A DNA stretch of 64,000 bases, taken from Clavaria fumosa (lineage: Eukaryota; Basidiomycota; Agaricomycetes; Agaricales; Clavariaceae). The position numbers and the translations under genes are program-made. The notes beneath the pieces were generated by a model, which saw nothing but the letters and a program-made list of their open reading frames with translations, had not been told where the DNA came from and did not search any database. Where the stretch lies: contig OX637795.1 in NCBI GenBank assembly GCA_951802425.1, positions 1,798,001 to 1,862,000 of the forward strand. Reading direction: 5' to 3'. Shown here in pieces: positions 12,604 through 24,069 of this stretch (positions are counted from its first letter, which is position 1; the number at the start of each line of letters is the position of its first letter).

Positions 12604-13731
12604 TTAAGGCTGGGCGTCCTGACCAGCTAGCTTGGCCTTGTCAAGGTGGGAGAGGAAGAAGTCCCGGAGAAGCAATGTTATGATAGTGAGGTTCCCACGG
12701 GGCTCCCAAGTGTTTTCCTCCACTGGGTATCCCAACCACTTCACCAAGTACTTCACTCCATGCCCCACCTTCTTAACATCAAGCATCGCCTCCACATCAT
12801 ACTTCAGGTGGTCATCATCGATTGTAGGGGGTGGAGGGGGAGGCAGATTCTGAGAGGGGAAGGAAGGGGGATGGTAAGGTGTCAACAGCAACTCATTGAA
12901 GACCCAATGGATGCGCCAGGCCCAAGGGAGCTTGAGGCGATACCTGGCAGGTCCCACCTTCTCTTCAATTGCAAAGGGGCCCGCACGCTTGTTGTCAAGC
13001 TTTTTAGAGGGACAGTCCATCTTTAAGTTCCTTGTGTCCAGCCAGACCAGATCTCCCACAGAGTACTCACGACTTGGGCACTTTCCCATGTCGTAGCTCT
13101 TCTTCATCGCTGCTGCTGCTTTCTCCATAACCTCCTTGGCTGATCTTCGGGATTCCGTGAGCTTAGCCAGCCACTCATCTGCCACCAGGTTCACTTCTGT
13201 GGGTGGGCGGAGTCCCCCATTCCATAGGTGCTGACCGTACTTGAGGAAGAAGGGTGTCTGTCCAGTTGCAGAGTGCTCACGGTTGTCAAGGGCGAATTCT
13301 GCAGTGGACAACCACTCAGCCCAGTCATCCTGCAGGTGATCCACATAGGCCCGGAGGTAGATCTCCATCTCCTGGTTTGCCCGCTCCATCTGCCCATCAG
13401 TCTGTGGGTGGAAAGCTGTACTTGGGTTTGCTTTCACTTGTATCATGGAGTAGAACTCCTTCATGAATCAAGACACAAACTGGGATCCCTGGTCACTCAC
13501 AACCTTATGTGGGACTCCATGATCATGGAATACCCGGTCCCAAAGGAGGCGTGCGGCTCCAAGTCCTGTGAGGTCAAGTCCAATCCCTTCCAGCAGTGTG
13601 CGCTTTGTGAACTTGTCAACAATGATGAGGATGGCATTGTGTCCACATGAGAGGGGGAGGGGCCCCACAATGTCCCACATAATCACTGACCAGGGACCAT
13701 CCGGAATGGGGTGTGGGTGGAGTGGGGCCAC
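12604..13731 (-). pseudogene. Element D integrase and chromodomain
   Basis: From 13731 downward: integrase core (WDIVGPLPLSCGHN, DKFTKRTL, SDQGSQFVS), a stop TGA at 13468-13470, then FHPQTDGQMERANQE with the third acidic residue. The integrase C-terminal part and a chromodomain follow (YDVEAMLDVKKV...YLVKWLGYPVEENTWEP), ending in DAQP at 12604. The chromodomain probably targets integration to modified histones, as known for chromoviruses. The Arg codon after NLKMD is TGT (Cys) here. Confidence 0.88.
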
Positions 13732-16094
13732 ACACTTGGTACGGTCAGGCTTCGTTCACTGGCATGTCTCGCACCCCTGGGCATACCAATCTGCATCTTT
13801 CACCATCCCCACCCACCAATAGGTCCTCAGCAATGCTGCTTTCAGCTTCTGTGGTCCAGGGTGCCCAGCTGTGGAGAGGTCATGCTCAAAAGCAAGGACT
13901 GCCTCATGGGCCTCCTCTGGTACCCATGTGATCCCACCCTTTCACCAGAGTCCCATCTGATCTCATGTCCACTCATCATCAAGCCCCTCTGGCTTCTGTA
14001 CATGTACTGTGCTATTTTGTTGGAGTAGCATCTCCATTTCTGACGTGAATGACATGCAGACCTCAGCCTCAGGGAAGACCTGTACTGGGGCATCCTCCTC
14101 CACCATCTCCCCATAGTCTGGCCTCTGGGAGAGAGCATCAGCTTTCGTGTTCGATTTCCCAGTGCAGTACTTGATCTCGAAGTCAAAGCACTGGAGCTCC
14201 CCAACCCAATGAACCTGCCTTGGCTTCAACTTCTGGGGCTTCCGGAAGTACTGGAGGTTTGCATGGTCCGTCCAGATCTCGATCGTCTCCTCTGCTCCAA
14301 TAAGGTATGCTCACCACTCACAAAGTGCCCGAATCACAGCCAAGAACTCCTTGTTGTACACATCATAGTTCTTCTCAGCTGCAGTGAGGGCCTTGGAGAT
14401 ATAGTCAACAACTCTCCAGGTTCCATCCGTCTGCTGCTGCGAGAGCACTCCACCAGTTGCCAGGTTGCTCACATCTGTCTTTACCTTCCATCTCCCTTTG
14501 TCCTGAGGCAGAGCCAAGACCGGGGCCGATACGAGTGCCTGGCAGAGATCTCAGAAGGCTGCTTCCTCCTCCTCCTCCTCCAATTTCCATGGAACATTCC
14601 CAGTCAGCCAGAAGAGTGGCTTTGCCCAGGCAGAAAGATTTGGGATGTGCCGGCGGAGGTAGTTCAGCATCCCATTGAACCTCTGGACATCCTTCACATT
14701 CTTTGGACGTGGCCAATCTCGGACTGCCACACCCTTGGCCGGATCATGCTCTAGTCTGTTGTGGGAGATCTTCATCCCCAGGAAGATGATCTCACTCTTC
14801 TCAAACTCGCATTTACTGAGTTTGAGACACAACCCATTCTCTCCAAACTTCCTCAAGACCCAATCCATCCAGTACCAGTGTGTAGCCAAGTCCTCTGCAA
14901 ACACAATGACATCATCCACATAGGCCCTCACATGTCCTCCTGCAATCTCCTCCCTCAACACATGATTCATGAAGCATTGGAAGGTAGCAGGTGCATTCTG
15001 CAGTCCAAACCACATGACAGCTGGTTCAAAGAGTCCACGGGGTGTCAGGAAGGTGCAGAGGTGCTGGTGCTCAGGCCAGACCTGCATAGATGGGAAACCT
15101 CCCTTTGCATCAATCTTAGAGTAGATCAACACTCCTTTAAGCACATCCACTGTGTCTCGGATGCGGGGAGGGGGTACTTGTCCTTGATCAGGTGTGCATT
15201 CAGCCTCGAGTAGTTGATGATCAGCCGCAGCTTGTCCTGTTCATGTTTGAAGAAGAAGGGGCTGGCATATGGGGATTTCTAGGGCCAGATTCATCCAGAA
15301 GCAAGCTGCTCATCCACCCAACAGTTCATCTCCACCATCTCCTGCTGTGTCAAAGAATACAGCTTGGAAGAGAGGTGCTCAGGGTCCTTTTTGAACTCGA
15401 TCTTAATATCGAAGTCTGGTTGGGAGTGGGGAAGTTCATCCCACTTTGCTTCACTAAACACCAAAGGGTAGTGGCTGGGCCAATCGGGGGTAGGGCCAGA
15501 GTTGGGAAAATGGGTGTCCAGGATACTCGTGGATGCGAGGGTACTCGTTTTCAGGGGTGCAGGGGCTCGAGGGGATGGGGAACACCGTGGGGGGCAGCAG
15601 GTAAGGCTCAGCTCTGCCTTCTGCCAGTTGATATCCGGGTTATGCCGCTTGAGCCAGTCATGCCCAAGGATGACCTTGTGGGACTGGGTCTTTCCCAGCA
15701 GAAAGTGGATCTGCTCCTGGTGGTCACCAACTCTCACCAGCACCTCTATCCCGTACCGGACCTTTCCATTCCTGTTCTGCATCCCATCCACATTATACAT
15801 GGTGATTGGGTTCAGCAGGAGAGATGGCTCCAGTCCCACTCCTTTCACCCACTCCAAATCCATGAAGCAGTTGGTGCACCCTGAGTCGACAAGGGCCTTC
15901 ATTGTGGTCCCTTTGCCAGTGCTGAAAGCCTCCAAGTGCACCTGGATGGCTAGCTCTTGTGGCACATGTTTCCACACTTCTGGCTGCACTCTGGTTAGGC
16001 ACTCTGCCAGTCTCACTTCCTCCTTCACCTCAGCCCCAATTCGGGTATGTCTCTGCTGCAAGATAGTATATCGGGGTATACTTGCAGCAGGCAC
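13732..16094 (-). pseudogene. Element D protease, RT and RNase H (several frames)
   Basis: The protease has an intact D-S-G (LVDSGCTNCF, within 16094-15291). RT runs 15150-14551 with YVDDVIVFAEDL intact. RNase H (TDVSNLATGGVLSQQ; AAEKNYDVYNKEF) and the start of the integrase zinc region follow in shifted frames down to 13732. At least four frame breaks make it non-functional as read. Long plus-strand ORFs over the same bases are shadows. Confidence 0.85.
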
Positions 16095-16139
16095 AGGGAT
16101 GGAAAGGGGGCTGGCACACTTCTTCTCCCCAGTGGGAGA

Positions 16140-16990
16140 CCTCCTCTCTCTCTCTCACAGCTCTATGCAGGCTTGGAGCCATGCAATCTCTTTCTCATAT
16201 CCCTCCGCCATTTGGGGGGCACATGGTGCTGCCCGGGTTTGGGCCCTTGGGACCTGCAGACGTGTATCAGGCAGGGGGGAGAAACAGACAGCATGGCCAG
16301 TCTGGTGGCATCGGAAACAACATCTCTCATCAGCAGGGGCCCATCCTTGGGCCATGGCCACATCTGGAGTACACAGTAGAGGGGCCACAAGAGGTCGCAA
16401 AATGGTCATGGCAGGTCGTGGTAGGGTCGCGGTGGGTCGTGGTGGGTTGTGGTGTCCGTTCCGTGAGTATCCCATCCAGTTGCCTTTGCTGGGCATCAAG
16501 CCTCTCAGCCAGCACCTTCCATTCTCCATATGTCTCTGGCATCGGGGAGACACCATAGATTCTCTCCAACAACCTCCTACTCAGGTTCAACTCCAGCCAA
16601 TGGACTAGGATTCCTGAGTCCTTCTCTGCACTCAACTTTGCCTGTTGGAACAGTGTCTCAAATTTCGTGAAGAACTCCGGTGCTGTCATGGCACCCTGTT
16701 TCAGCTCAGCAATATCGGCAAGGGCAGTCGCACGGTCATTTGGGTCATCAAATGTGCACTTCATCTCCTCCACAAACTCTGCCCAGGTTCTGGCCTCACC
16801 ACTACCCAGGATCTCTTCCACCTTCATATTCGCCCACTCTGCAGCAAATCCTTCTCCAGTAATTTTGCTCAGAGCAAAAAGGACCTTCACCAGGTCCACA
16901 GCATAGACAGTCGGGTTTGCCATAAACAGGAGGTGAAGGGATCAGAGGAAAGTACAGAAGTTCCTTTTCTGCCCATCAAAGGGGGCAACA
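16140..16990 (-). pseudogene. Element D gag
   Basis: Gag begins near 16990 (LAVAPFDGQKRNF), has a TGA in a codon that is Arg in element C, then a long open stretch from MANPTVYAVDL at 16923. It includes a capsid-like region (FVEEMKCTFDDPNDRATALADI) and a decayed zinc knuckle (CFRCHQTGHAVCF). Element C lacks about 60 residues of the middle part present here. Confidence 0.82.
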
Positions 16991-17575
16991 GCTAGGTCCA
17001 GCATTCTGTAGCACTGTAAAATAAAATTCTGGGCCTTCGGCACTCAGGATTTCTTCGATCTCTTAACAGTCCTGTCCTCTTAGGCTGCTCTTCTAGGTAC
17101 TTATGTACCTATAGAACTCTTATTCTATGAAACTATTGGTAGTGTGGGGCCCAAATGGTGTCCCAGGTGGTCACTCCACAACTCCTAATGAGTTGCCTGT
17201 GCGCCCTTCTGACAATGGTCACAGAGCAAGGGCCCTGTCCACTGGACCAGGAAACTACAGAAAGACTATGTAGAGGGCCTTTCCTTGCCCTGTACATTAC
17301 ACAATTCACTGGTATGTAGCTGTAAAACAAAGTTCCAGGCCTTGGGCACTCAGTATCACTTGGGGAGGGTCACAGTTGACTTCCTCCTGGTCTGGTCACG
17401 TGTATCTACACACAGTAAAAATTTCACACAGTTCTGTTACACACCACGGGCAGGGTAAAGGAGAAGAGGATGATAGGGGCTGAGCTGTGACAACATGTCA
17501 CAGTTTGAAATTAAGGGTCCAGGCTAGCCAGGTTAGGACACAGGGGCTAGGGTGGACAGGCGGATCTTAGTATTA

Positions 17576-17823
17576 TATCAGACTGGGTCTCACACAACTT
17601 AAGCATAAGGTCATGACGACAATACTAAGATAAGGGGAAAAGAGTACAAAAATGGAAATGACAAAGTACTTATAGTGAGAGCCCTGGCACTTGCCGACTT
17701 TCCCACGCTCGGACCCTTGGATCACGTGATGCGCCCAGGCCCCAGGTCATGTGACCTTCCAACAACCCTCCCCAGTTTCTCCATAACTCCTCTTTGGGAT
17801 GGCTTATGTAAGCGATCCTAACA
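17576..17823 (-). repeat. 5' LTR of element D, with putative self-primer pair
   Basis: 248 bp. On the minus strand it holds a TATAAG motif and, 43 nt further, atcttagtattg (plus 17620-17631). The bases that follow the LTR on the minus strand, taatactaagat (plus 17564-17575), are complementary to it with one G-U pair. Element C shows the same layout with a compensated base change. Confidence 0.82.
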
Positions 17824-17979
17824 CCCTTCTACCTAGAGTATGGCTGGCACCCATGGAACAGTGGAATTCGGCCACCCTCAGAAGTGAACCCTGCGGCAGA
17901 TGAGTGGATGGCCAAGCTCATGGACTCGAAGAGCAGCCAAGGAAGCGATGGGGAAAGTGGCAGATGCAATGAAGGCCAG
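17824..17979 (+). pseudogene. Element A part 3: integrase C-terminal fragment
   Basis: Encodes FYLEYGWHPWNSG and following residues up to the codons for NEGQ, continuing the reading broken at 12301. It ends in gccag, the target duplicated by element B. Confidence 0.85.
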
Positions 17980-18680
17980 TGCTACGACCCCATCTGCTTG
18001 CATAAGCACGACCCCCGCTCTGGACTCTGAGCTCCGTACCAACTCCAATCCGCTCCGCCGTAATTCCATGTGCTCCACTCCGCACCTTCATCGGACCTTA
18101 CTCCACTGGCCTTTGGACTGTTCGGACTTCATTCTAGAACCTTCTCCCTCCATCCCCTCATTCTGTTTACCATTGAGAGGATACCCTTGACCCATGGGAG
18201 TCGCGTTTTTTGTTGTTGTTTCTTTGTTCCATGAAAATTGCACAGGCACATGTGGTGAAACTCTCCTAGTAATTTGATAAGTACATTGTTTCACATTACT
18301 CCTATACTCTGTCCTTGCAGTATAAGTTTCCACCTGTATCTCCCTGCTCCTCAGTTCGAATATTAATGTCTCTTGATCCTAAATATCTCTGAGCTTTCGT
18401 CCTCATCATCCTCGACGTTCTCCATGTCATCCGACCAACTCCGACCAACTCCGACAGACTCCAATCAACTTCGGAGTTTTGACTTACATTCTGATCCCCT
18501 CTTAGGTATTGTTCTTGTTTGATAAATAGGGACAAGTATATACGTGGTGGCACAACACATACGTTGAGGCCGCAGTCCCATAAGTCTCTTTCCTTTTGTT
18601 TACTTCTCTGTTTCTCCGATAGAACATCTCCACTCCGCTCCACTAACCCCTTCGCCGCTAACCTTGTTAGGACCTTGACA
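17980..18680 (+). repeat. 5' LTR of element B
   Basis: 701 bp, TGCTACGACC...CCTTGACA. TATAAG at 18321-18326 lies 32 bp upstream of agttcgaatat (18353-18363), the likely transcript start. It lacks about 25 bp present in the 3' LTR before agaacatctcc. Confidence 0.92.
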
Positions 18681-18693
18681 GTATATTTGAACT
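18681..18693 (+). promoter_or_regulatory. Putative self-primer binding site of element B
   Basis: gtatatttgaact follows the LTR directly. Eleven bases pair with agttcgaatat at 18353-18363 with one G-U wobble. No tRNA 3'-end complement (TGG...) is seen at this position. Confidence 0.65.
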
Positions 18694-18720
18694 TCAAACC
18701 TCGTATATACAAATTCAACA

Positions 18721-19875
18721 ATGCCTACTACACGATCCGATGCTCAATTTCCACCTCCTGTTGCCGATGACATTGACATTCCAGAACTGGCCGACAATAC
18801 TCCGACTCCAAGTGTGTCCAGACCCCCGGACCATGACGAAGAGTCAGACCCCTCAGTCACTGACAACGACGACAAGCTAAATGAACCTCCAACACCTCGA
18901 GCCGAACGTGAACTAACTCCGGCGTGTCTCCTTCAGAAGATCATTGACGCCAACAAGCGCCCGGAGACGGTTAAACCACAAGACCCCGATACCTTCGATG
19001 GCTCGGATGCTAAGAAGTTGAAAAGCTTCTTGGTCCAATGCCAATTGAACTTCCTTGATCGCCCTAGAGTGTTCAAGTCCGATTCTCATAAGGTACGCTA
19101 TGTCCTTTCCTTTCTCCAGGGCTTCACCCTGGAATGGTTCGAACCGATGATTCTGGATGGTGAAAGCCATCTGGTTCTTTCGAACTATAAGATGTTTGTT
19201 GCTCAACTTACAGAGAACTTTGGTCCTTACAATGCGATCCGCAAGGCAGAGTTCGAACTCGAACACCTCCGGATGCGCGAGGACCAGAAGTTGACGAAAT
19301 ATACCATTTCATTCAACAGATTCATGTCCATTGTCCATTGGGATGAGTACGCGTTGCAGCGGCAGTTCTACAAAGGACTTGCTAGCCGCATCAAGGACGA
19401 ACTGGCCCACATTAAACGCATGGATACACTCCGCGGACTCTGCGAGCAAGCCAGTGCGATCGATGGCCATTATTTGGCTCGGCAGCAGGAGATCTCTCGG
19501 GACTCTGTTAAGGCTCCGACACCTAACAACACCATCAAAAAGGAGTCTTCGGATAGTTCCAAGTCCCCGAACACTTCCGGCACTAATACCAAGTCCGAGA
19601 AACCATTGGAAAAGCGTCCAGTGAACTCCGTTCCAAAGGCCGCAGAGGGCTCTGCTAACTCTGGTAGCTCCAGCAACACAAAGAAGGCTCATCTGGGTCA
19701 GGATGGAAAACTGACTCCAGAGGAATGCCAACTGCGTTTCGATAATAATCTGTGCCTATTCTGTGGAATAGCAGGCCACAAAGCCAATGAGTGTCATAAG
19801 CGGACCTCGCAGGCCATTGCCAGTGCTGCACAAATCACCTCCGACAGAGATGACTCCATGCCAAAAAAAGATTGA
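18721..19875 (+). CDS. Element B Gag
   Basis: 384 codons, uninterrupted. Residues 1-65 are acidic and proline-rich. About 80-230 match the retrotransposon gag/capsid pattern (FDGSDAKKLKSFL, ALQRQFYKGLASRIKDEL). A serine/lysine-rich linker follows, then one zinc knuckle near residue 345 (C-x2-C-x4-H-x4-C in CLFCGIAGHKANEC). It builds the particle and binds element RNA. The ATG is the first in frame, about 40 bp after the LTR. The stop overlaps the pol frame at a run of seven A. Confidence 0.9.
   Translation: MPTTRSDAQFPPPVADDIDIPELADNTPTPSVSRPPDHDEESDPSVTDNDDKLNEPPTPRAERELTPACLLQKIIDANKRPETVKPQDPDTFDGSDAKKLKSFLVQCQLNFLDRPRVFKSDSHKVRYVLSFLQGFTLEWFEPMILDGESHLVLSNYKMFVAQLTENFGPYNAIRKAEFELEHLRMREDQKLTKYTISFNRFMSIVHWDEYALQRQFYKGLASRIKDELAHIKRMDTLRGLCEQASAIDGHYLARQQEISRDSVKAPTPNNTIKKESSDSSKSPNTSGTNTKSEKPLEKRPVNSVPKAAEGSANSGSSSNTKKAHLGQDGKLTPEECQLRFDNNLCLFCGIAGHKANECHKRTSQAIASAAQITSDRDDSMPKKD
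19863..19869 (+). promoter_or_regulatory. Candidate -1 ribosomal frameshift site between gag and pol
   Basis: The last gag codons are CCA AAA AAA GAT TGA. The heptamer A AAA AAA is in the correct register for a -1 slip, after which reading continues as AGA TTG AGC, the frame of the pol ORF. The gag stop is two codons past the heptamer. Confidence 0.7.
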
Positions 19876-22800
19876 GCAGCCCAGAGAGCACAGTACAACT
19901 CTCCGGCTGCTCCAACTCTGATCGTACTAAACCTATATTTGATACCCTTTCCTTTCATCATTCTCTTTCTCTTCTTGCCTCCTCTCCTTCTATTTCTTCT
20001 CCGTTCAAAGCAATGATAGACTCTGGCACTGAACTTTGTTTCATTGACACCAAATTTGCTTCTCGTTTCCATCTTCCGAAAACTCCAGTGACCCCTCGGG
20101 AGGTCGTTTTTATTAACGGGACCACCTCCGTATGGGTCACCGAAGCGGTCTGGTTATCCATTCGGCTATCCGCCATGGATCCGACCAACGTCTTGTGTGT
20201 AGTTACCGATCTTGATCCCTCTAGTGATGTGATCTTGGGAATGAATTGGCTGTTCCAAAACAACCCGCTGGTTGACTGGATCACTGGCCAGATAAAGCCC
20301 AGACCATCTATGAATGAGGAAAAAACTCCGAAATCTGATCCGGAGGGTGCACTGGCCAGCACTCTCCATTCCGTCCCTCTGTCTGTCTCCGCTCCGTGCA
20401 CTCCAGTTCAAATGTTGTCTGCAGAGACTCCGAACCAAGCCCAGACTCCGTCTCCATCTCTGCTTCTGTCTCCGTCTTTGACTCCATCTCTGACCTTTCC
20501 GTCCACTCTTTCTCTCCAGGAGACACCCAAGGTTTCTTTTGTGAATGCTGCTGCATTCGCCATGGCTTGTGGACTTCGCGGGTCCCAAGTCTTTGGCATG
20601 ACATTGTCAAGCGAGTCCACGCGTGCGGCCTCCACTTCGTTCAACGTTCCCGACACCACCCCCCAGGATCTCCTCTCCGTTCCGGAGGAGTACAGGGACT
20701 TTCCAGATGTCTTCAGTAAAAAGAAGGCAGATACCCTTGCTCCGCATCGACCGTATGATCTAAAAATCAACCTGCTGGATGGCCAATCCCCTCCGCCAGG
20801 TGCGGTCTATTCTCTGTCGCAGTCCAAACTCAACAAACTCCACGAGTTTCTGGACGAACACCTCCGCATCGGATTTATCCATCCGAGCCATTCTCCACAC
20901 GGAGCACCTGTGCTCTTTGTCTGGAAGAAGAATGGAACACTCCAATTATGCGTTGATTTCCATGGTCTAAATAAATTGACCAAAAAATACCGTTATCCAC
21001 TTCCGCTTACTAAAGGTCTTCTCAATGTTCCAGGAAAAGCCCGAATCTATACAAAACTCAACCTCTGACATGCATATCACCTGGTCTGTATCGCTGAGGG
21101 TGATGAATGGAAGACCGCATTCCACACCTGATACAGATCCTTCGAATGGTGTGTGATGCCCTTTGGGCTCACAAACGTGCCTGCCACATTCCAGCACTTC
21201 ATGAACGATATATTCTCCGACCTCCTCAACACGTTCATGGTCGTCTACCTCAATGACATCCTCATTTACTCCGAGGATCCAGAACAACACATTGAGCATG
21301 TCCGAGAGGTACTCCGAAGGCTCTGGAAGCACGGTCTCTTCCTGAACCCGGCTAAGTGTGAATTTCATGCTGAAACCGTGGAGTATCTCGGATTTGTTTT
21401 ATCTCCATCTGGACTTTCTATGGACATGGCTAAAGTGAAAACTATACAGGATTGGCCAACTCTGCAGAAGGTCAAGGATGTCCAGTCCTTCCTTGGGTTT
21501 GCTAATTTCTACCGCCACTTCATCCATGGCTATTCTGAGATTGTCGCTCCAATGAACCACTTGATGCATAAAAACATTGAGTGGCATTGGTCCGACGATT
21601 GCCAGTCCACATTTGACTATCTGAAAACTGCGTACTGCATGGCTCCGATCCTCTTGCACTTCATTCCTGGAGCTCTGCTGATAGTTGAAACAGATGCCTC
21701 GGACTACACTGTCAGCACGATACTCTCTACGGTCGCCTCCGATGGTGAAGTCCATCCTACGCTTTTCATTCCCGCATGCTAGGTGTCTCCGAACTGAACT
21801 ATGACACCCACAATAAGGAACTCCTTGCTATATTTGAGGCGTTTACCGCTTGGAGGCACTATCTCGAAGGTTCTGAAACTCTGGTCGACGTTGTTACCGA
21901 CCACAAGAACCTCGAGTACTTCTCCACGGTCCGCCTACTCACCCAGCATCAAGCCAGGTGGTCAGAGTTCCTTTCCCAGTTCAATTTCGTGATCTGATTC
22001 TGCCCTGGGTGCCTCGGAATGAAACCCGATGCATTGACTAGACGTTGGGATGTCTATCCCAAAGAGGGGGATAGCGACTATGCCCGCGTCAATCCGCAAA
22101 ACCTCCAGCCAATGTTCTCCAGCGAACAATTGATATCGTCTCTCCAAGCTTCATTGCTTTACATACCTGCACTCTGCGTGTCATTTGTGATTGATGATCA
22201 TCAACTCTGAGAGGACATCCAGTCTGGACTCTTGCTCGATCCTGTGATTGTCCTGATCCTAGAAGACCTCCACTCAAACTCTGCGGACCCTAAGTGGTCC
22301 ATGGACGATGACGGACTTCTCCGCGAGCGTGGACAGATTTATGTACCGGACATCAATGACCTCTGACTCCACGTTTTACGTGCGAGACATGATCACCCAC
22401 TCGCTGGACATTTCGGTCGGACCAAGACTATGGCCTTGGTCTTCAGGGATTATACCTGGCTGAAACTCCGAGGATTTGTATCGGACTTTTGCAAATCTTG
22501 CACAACTTGTGGTAGGGCAAAAGCCCCTCGGCATAAGCCATATGGAACGCTCAAGCAGCTGCCCATACCCGAGAAACTGTGGAATTCCATTTCGATGGAT
22601 TTCATCAAGCAACTCCCTGAGAGCTCCGGTTTTACCACAATATTGGTGGTTGTTGATAGGTTTACGAAGCAAGGGATCTTCATCCCGACAACTGACGAAG
22701 TGAACTCCACAGAGTTGGCCCATCTATTCGTATTCCACGTCTTCTTGAAATATGGAGTTCCGTCACATGTCACCTCTGATCGCGGCTCCGAGTTCATTTC

Positions 22801-23674
22801 CCATTTTTTTTTGCTCGTTGGGTAAAGTCCTGGACATGACTTTACACTTCACCTCCAGATATCATCCGGAAGGCGACGGACAGATGGAGCGGACTAACCA
22901 GACGTTGGAACAGTACCTCTGTTGTTACTGCAATTACCAGCAGGACAACTGGTTGCAACTCCTGCCCCTGGCCGAGTTTGCCTACAACAATGCCCCGAGC
23001 GCCACCACTGGGGTTTCTCCGTTCTTTGCAAACAAGGGCTATCACCTGAATATCTCAGTATTCCCTGAACGCGAAGTAACTTCAGTCTGTGCCCAAGAGC
23101 TCGCTGTAGACTTGGATCAGCTGCACCAAGAACTCCATAACCAAATTGCTGAGGTGCAGAGTCGCTATCAGGGTCCGGCGGACAACCGTCGGACTCCGGC
23201 ACCGGAGTTTAAGGTCGGAAACCAAGTCTATGTTAAGGCGAAGTTTTTCCGTATGACCAGACCCTCCAAAAAACTCTCCGACAAGTTCCTCAGACCTTTC
23301 AAATCATCGGAGAGGCCGGTTCGCACTCCTTCATACTCTGGCTCCCCATTGCCATGCGAGCCATCCACCCCGTCTTCCACATTTCCATGCTGGAGCCAGT
23401 CACTCCGAATACAATTCCAAATCGTACCATCTCCCCACCTCCTCCAGTAGAGATCGACGGAGACCTAGAGCACAAGATCTCCGAAGTGCTCGACTCCAAG
23501 ATCGACAAACGCCGCACCTGTAAACTCCTATACCTGGTGCGGTGGTCCGGATATGAAGGAACCGATGAGGAAACATCCTGGCTTCCCGCTATGGAACTTG
23601 TTCATGCCTCCAAGGCCATTTTGGATTTCCACCAAGCTTATCTGAACAAGCCCGGACCTCTCAATACCCTCTAG
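19872..23674 (+). pseudogene. Element B Pol: protease, RT, RNase H, integrase, chromodomain
   Basis: Protease IDSGTELCFID (about 20030). RT begins near DFPDVFSKKKAD; after TGA stops at 21066 and 21129 it continues with SFEWCVMPFGL and the active site, which reads YLND (21246-21257) instead of YxDD. RNase H is at 21690-21990 (ETDASDYTVS; ELNYDTHNKELLAIFEAF) with a frameshift near 21755. Further TGA stops lie at 21995, 22208 and 22364. The integrase has the HHCC finger (22380-22510), SMDFIKQL, SDRGSEF and HPEGDGQMERTNQ, with a poly-T frameshift at about 22808. A last frameshift near 23300 precedes a chromodomain (KLLYLVRWSGY...ETSWLP). Five of the six stops sit where Arg is expected. Confidence 0.92.
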
Positions 23675-24069
23675 ACCTTTCTCCGTTCACTCCGATACCC
23701 CAAAATTTCTCTTATGTTTCTACTTACGTACATTTTCTGTTCTATACTACTCCGTCTCTTTTCTCCGTTTTCTCTGAAACCCCCCCCCCAAAAAAAAAAT
23801 CTGTATTTCCGTCTCTCCGTCTCTCCGTCTCTCTCCTGATTCCTTTTCTCTGAAAACTCCGAACTCCTGATTCCTTTTCTCCAAAAACTCTGAACTTTTC
23901 TTCCTAGTCCAACTCCGAATCTCTCTTCATCTTCTCTGTCTTGTCTTACTTTATTTTCCTTTCACTCCGCTTACTTTTCACTCAAGTTCAAAGATAAAAA
24001 ACAATAAAATTATAAAAAGAAAACAATAAAAGAAACAATAAATGCAATGTAGATAATTTTTTTTATTTT

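Larger units (their letters stand above)
12302..17823 (-). mobile_element. Element D: nearly complete chromovirus (Ty3/gypsy), inserted in A
   Basis: Minus strand, with 5' LTR 17576-17823 and 3' LTR 12302-12592. Inside, in order on the minus strand, are leader, gag, protease, RT, RNase H, integrase and chromodomain. A polypurine tract (aagagggggg on the minus strand) abuts the 3' LTR. It interrupts the integrase C-terminal region of element A, which continues at 17824 with FYLEYG. The outer flanks (ctgtt and ccctt) match at only three of five bases, so the target duplication is weak or decayed. Confidence 0.88.

Noticed and set aside
14209..14754. 181-codon plus-strand ORF opposite the RNase H region of element D
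   Set aside because: Shadow of a conserved coding region; similar shadows occur opposite elements A and C.
15502..16608. 368-codon plus-strand ORF inside element D
   Set aside because: It is the opposite strand of protease and gag coding sequence with recognisable motifs; no domain of its own.
12297..17828. ctgtt/ccctt as target duplication of element D
   Set aside because: Only three of five bases agree and the flanking codons are not clearly restored; recorded as weak rather than claimed.
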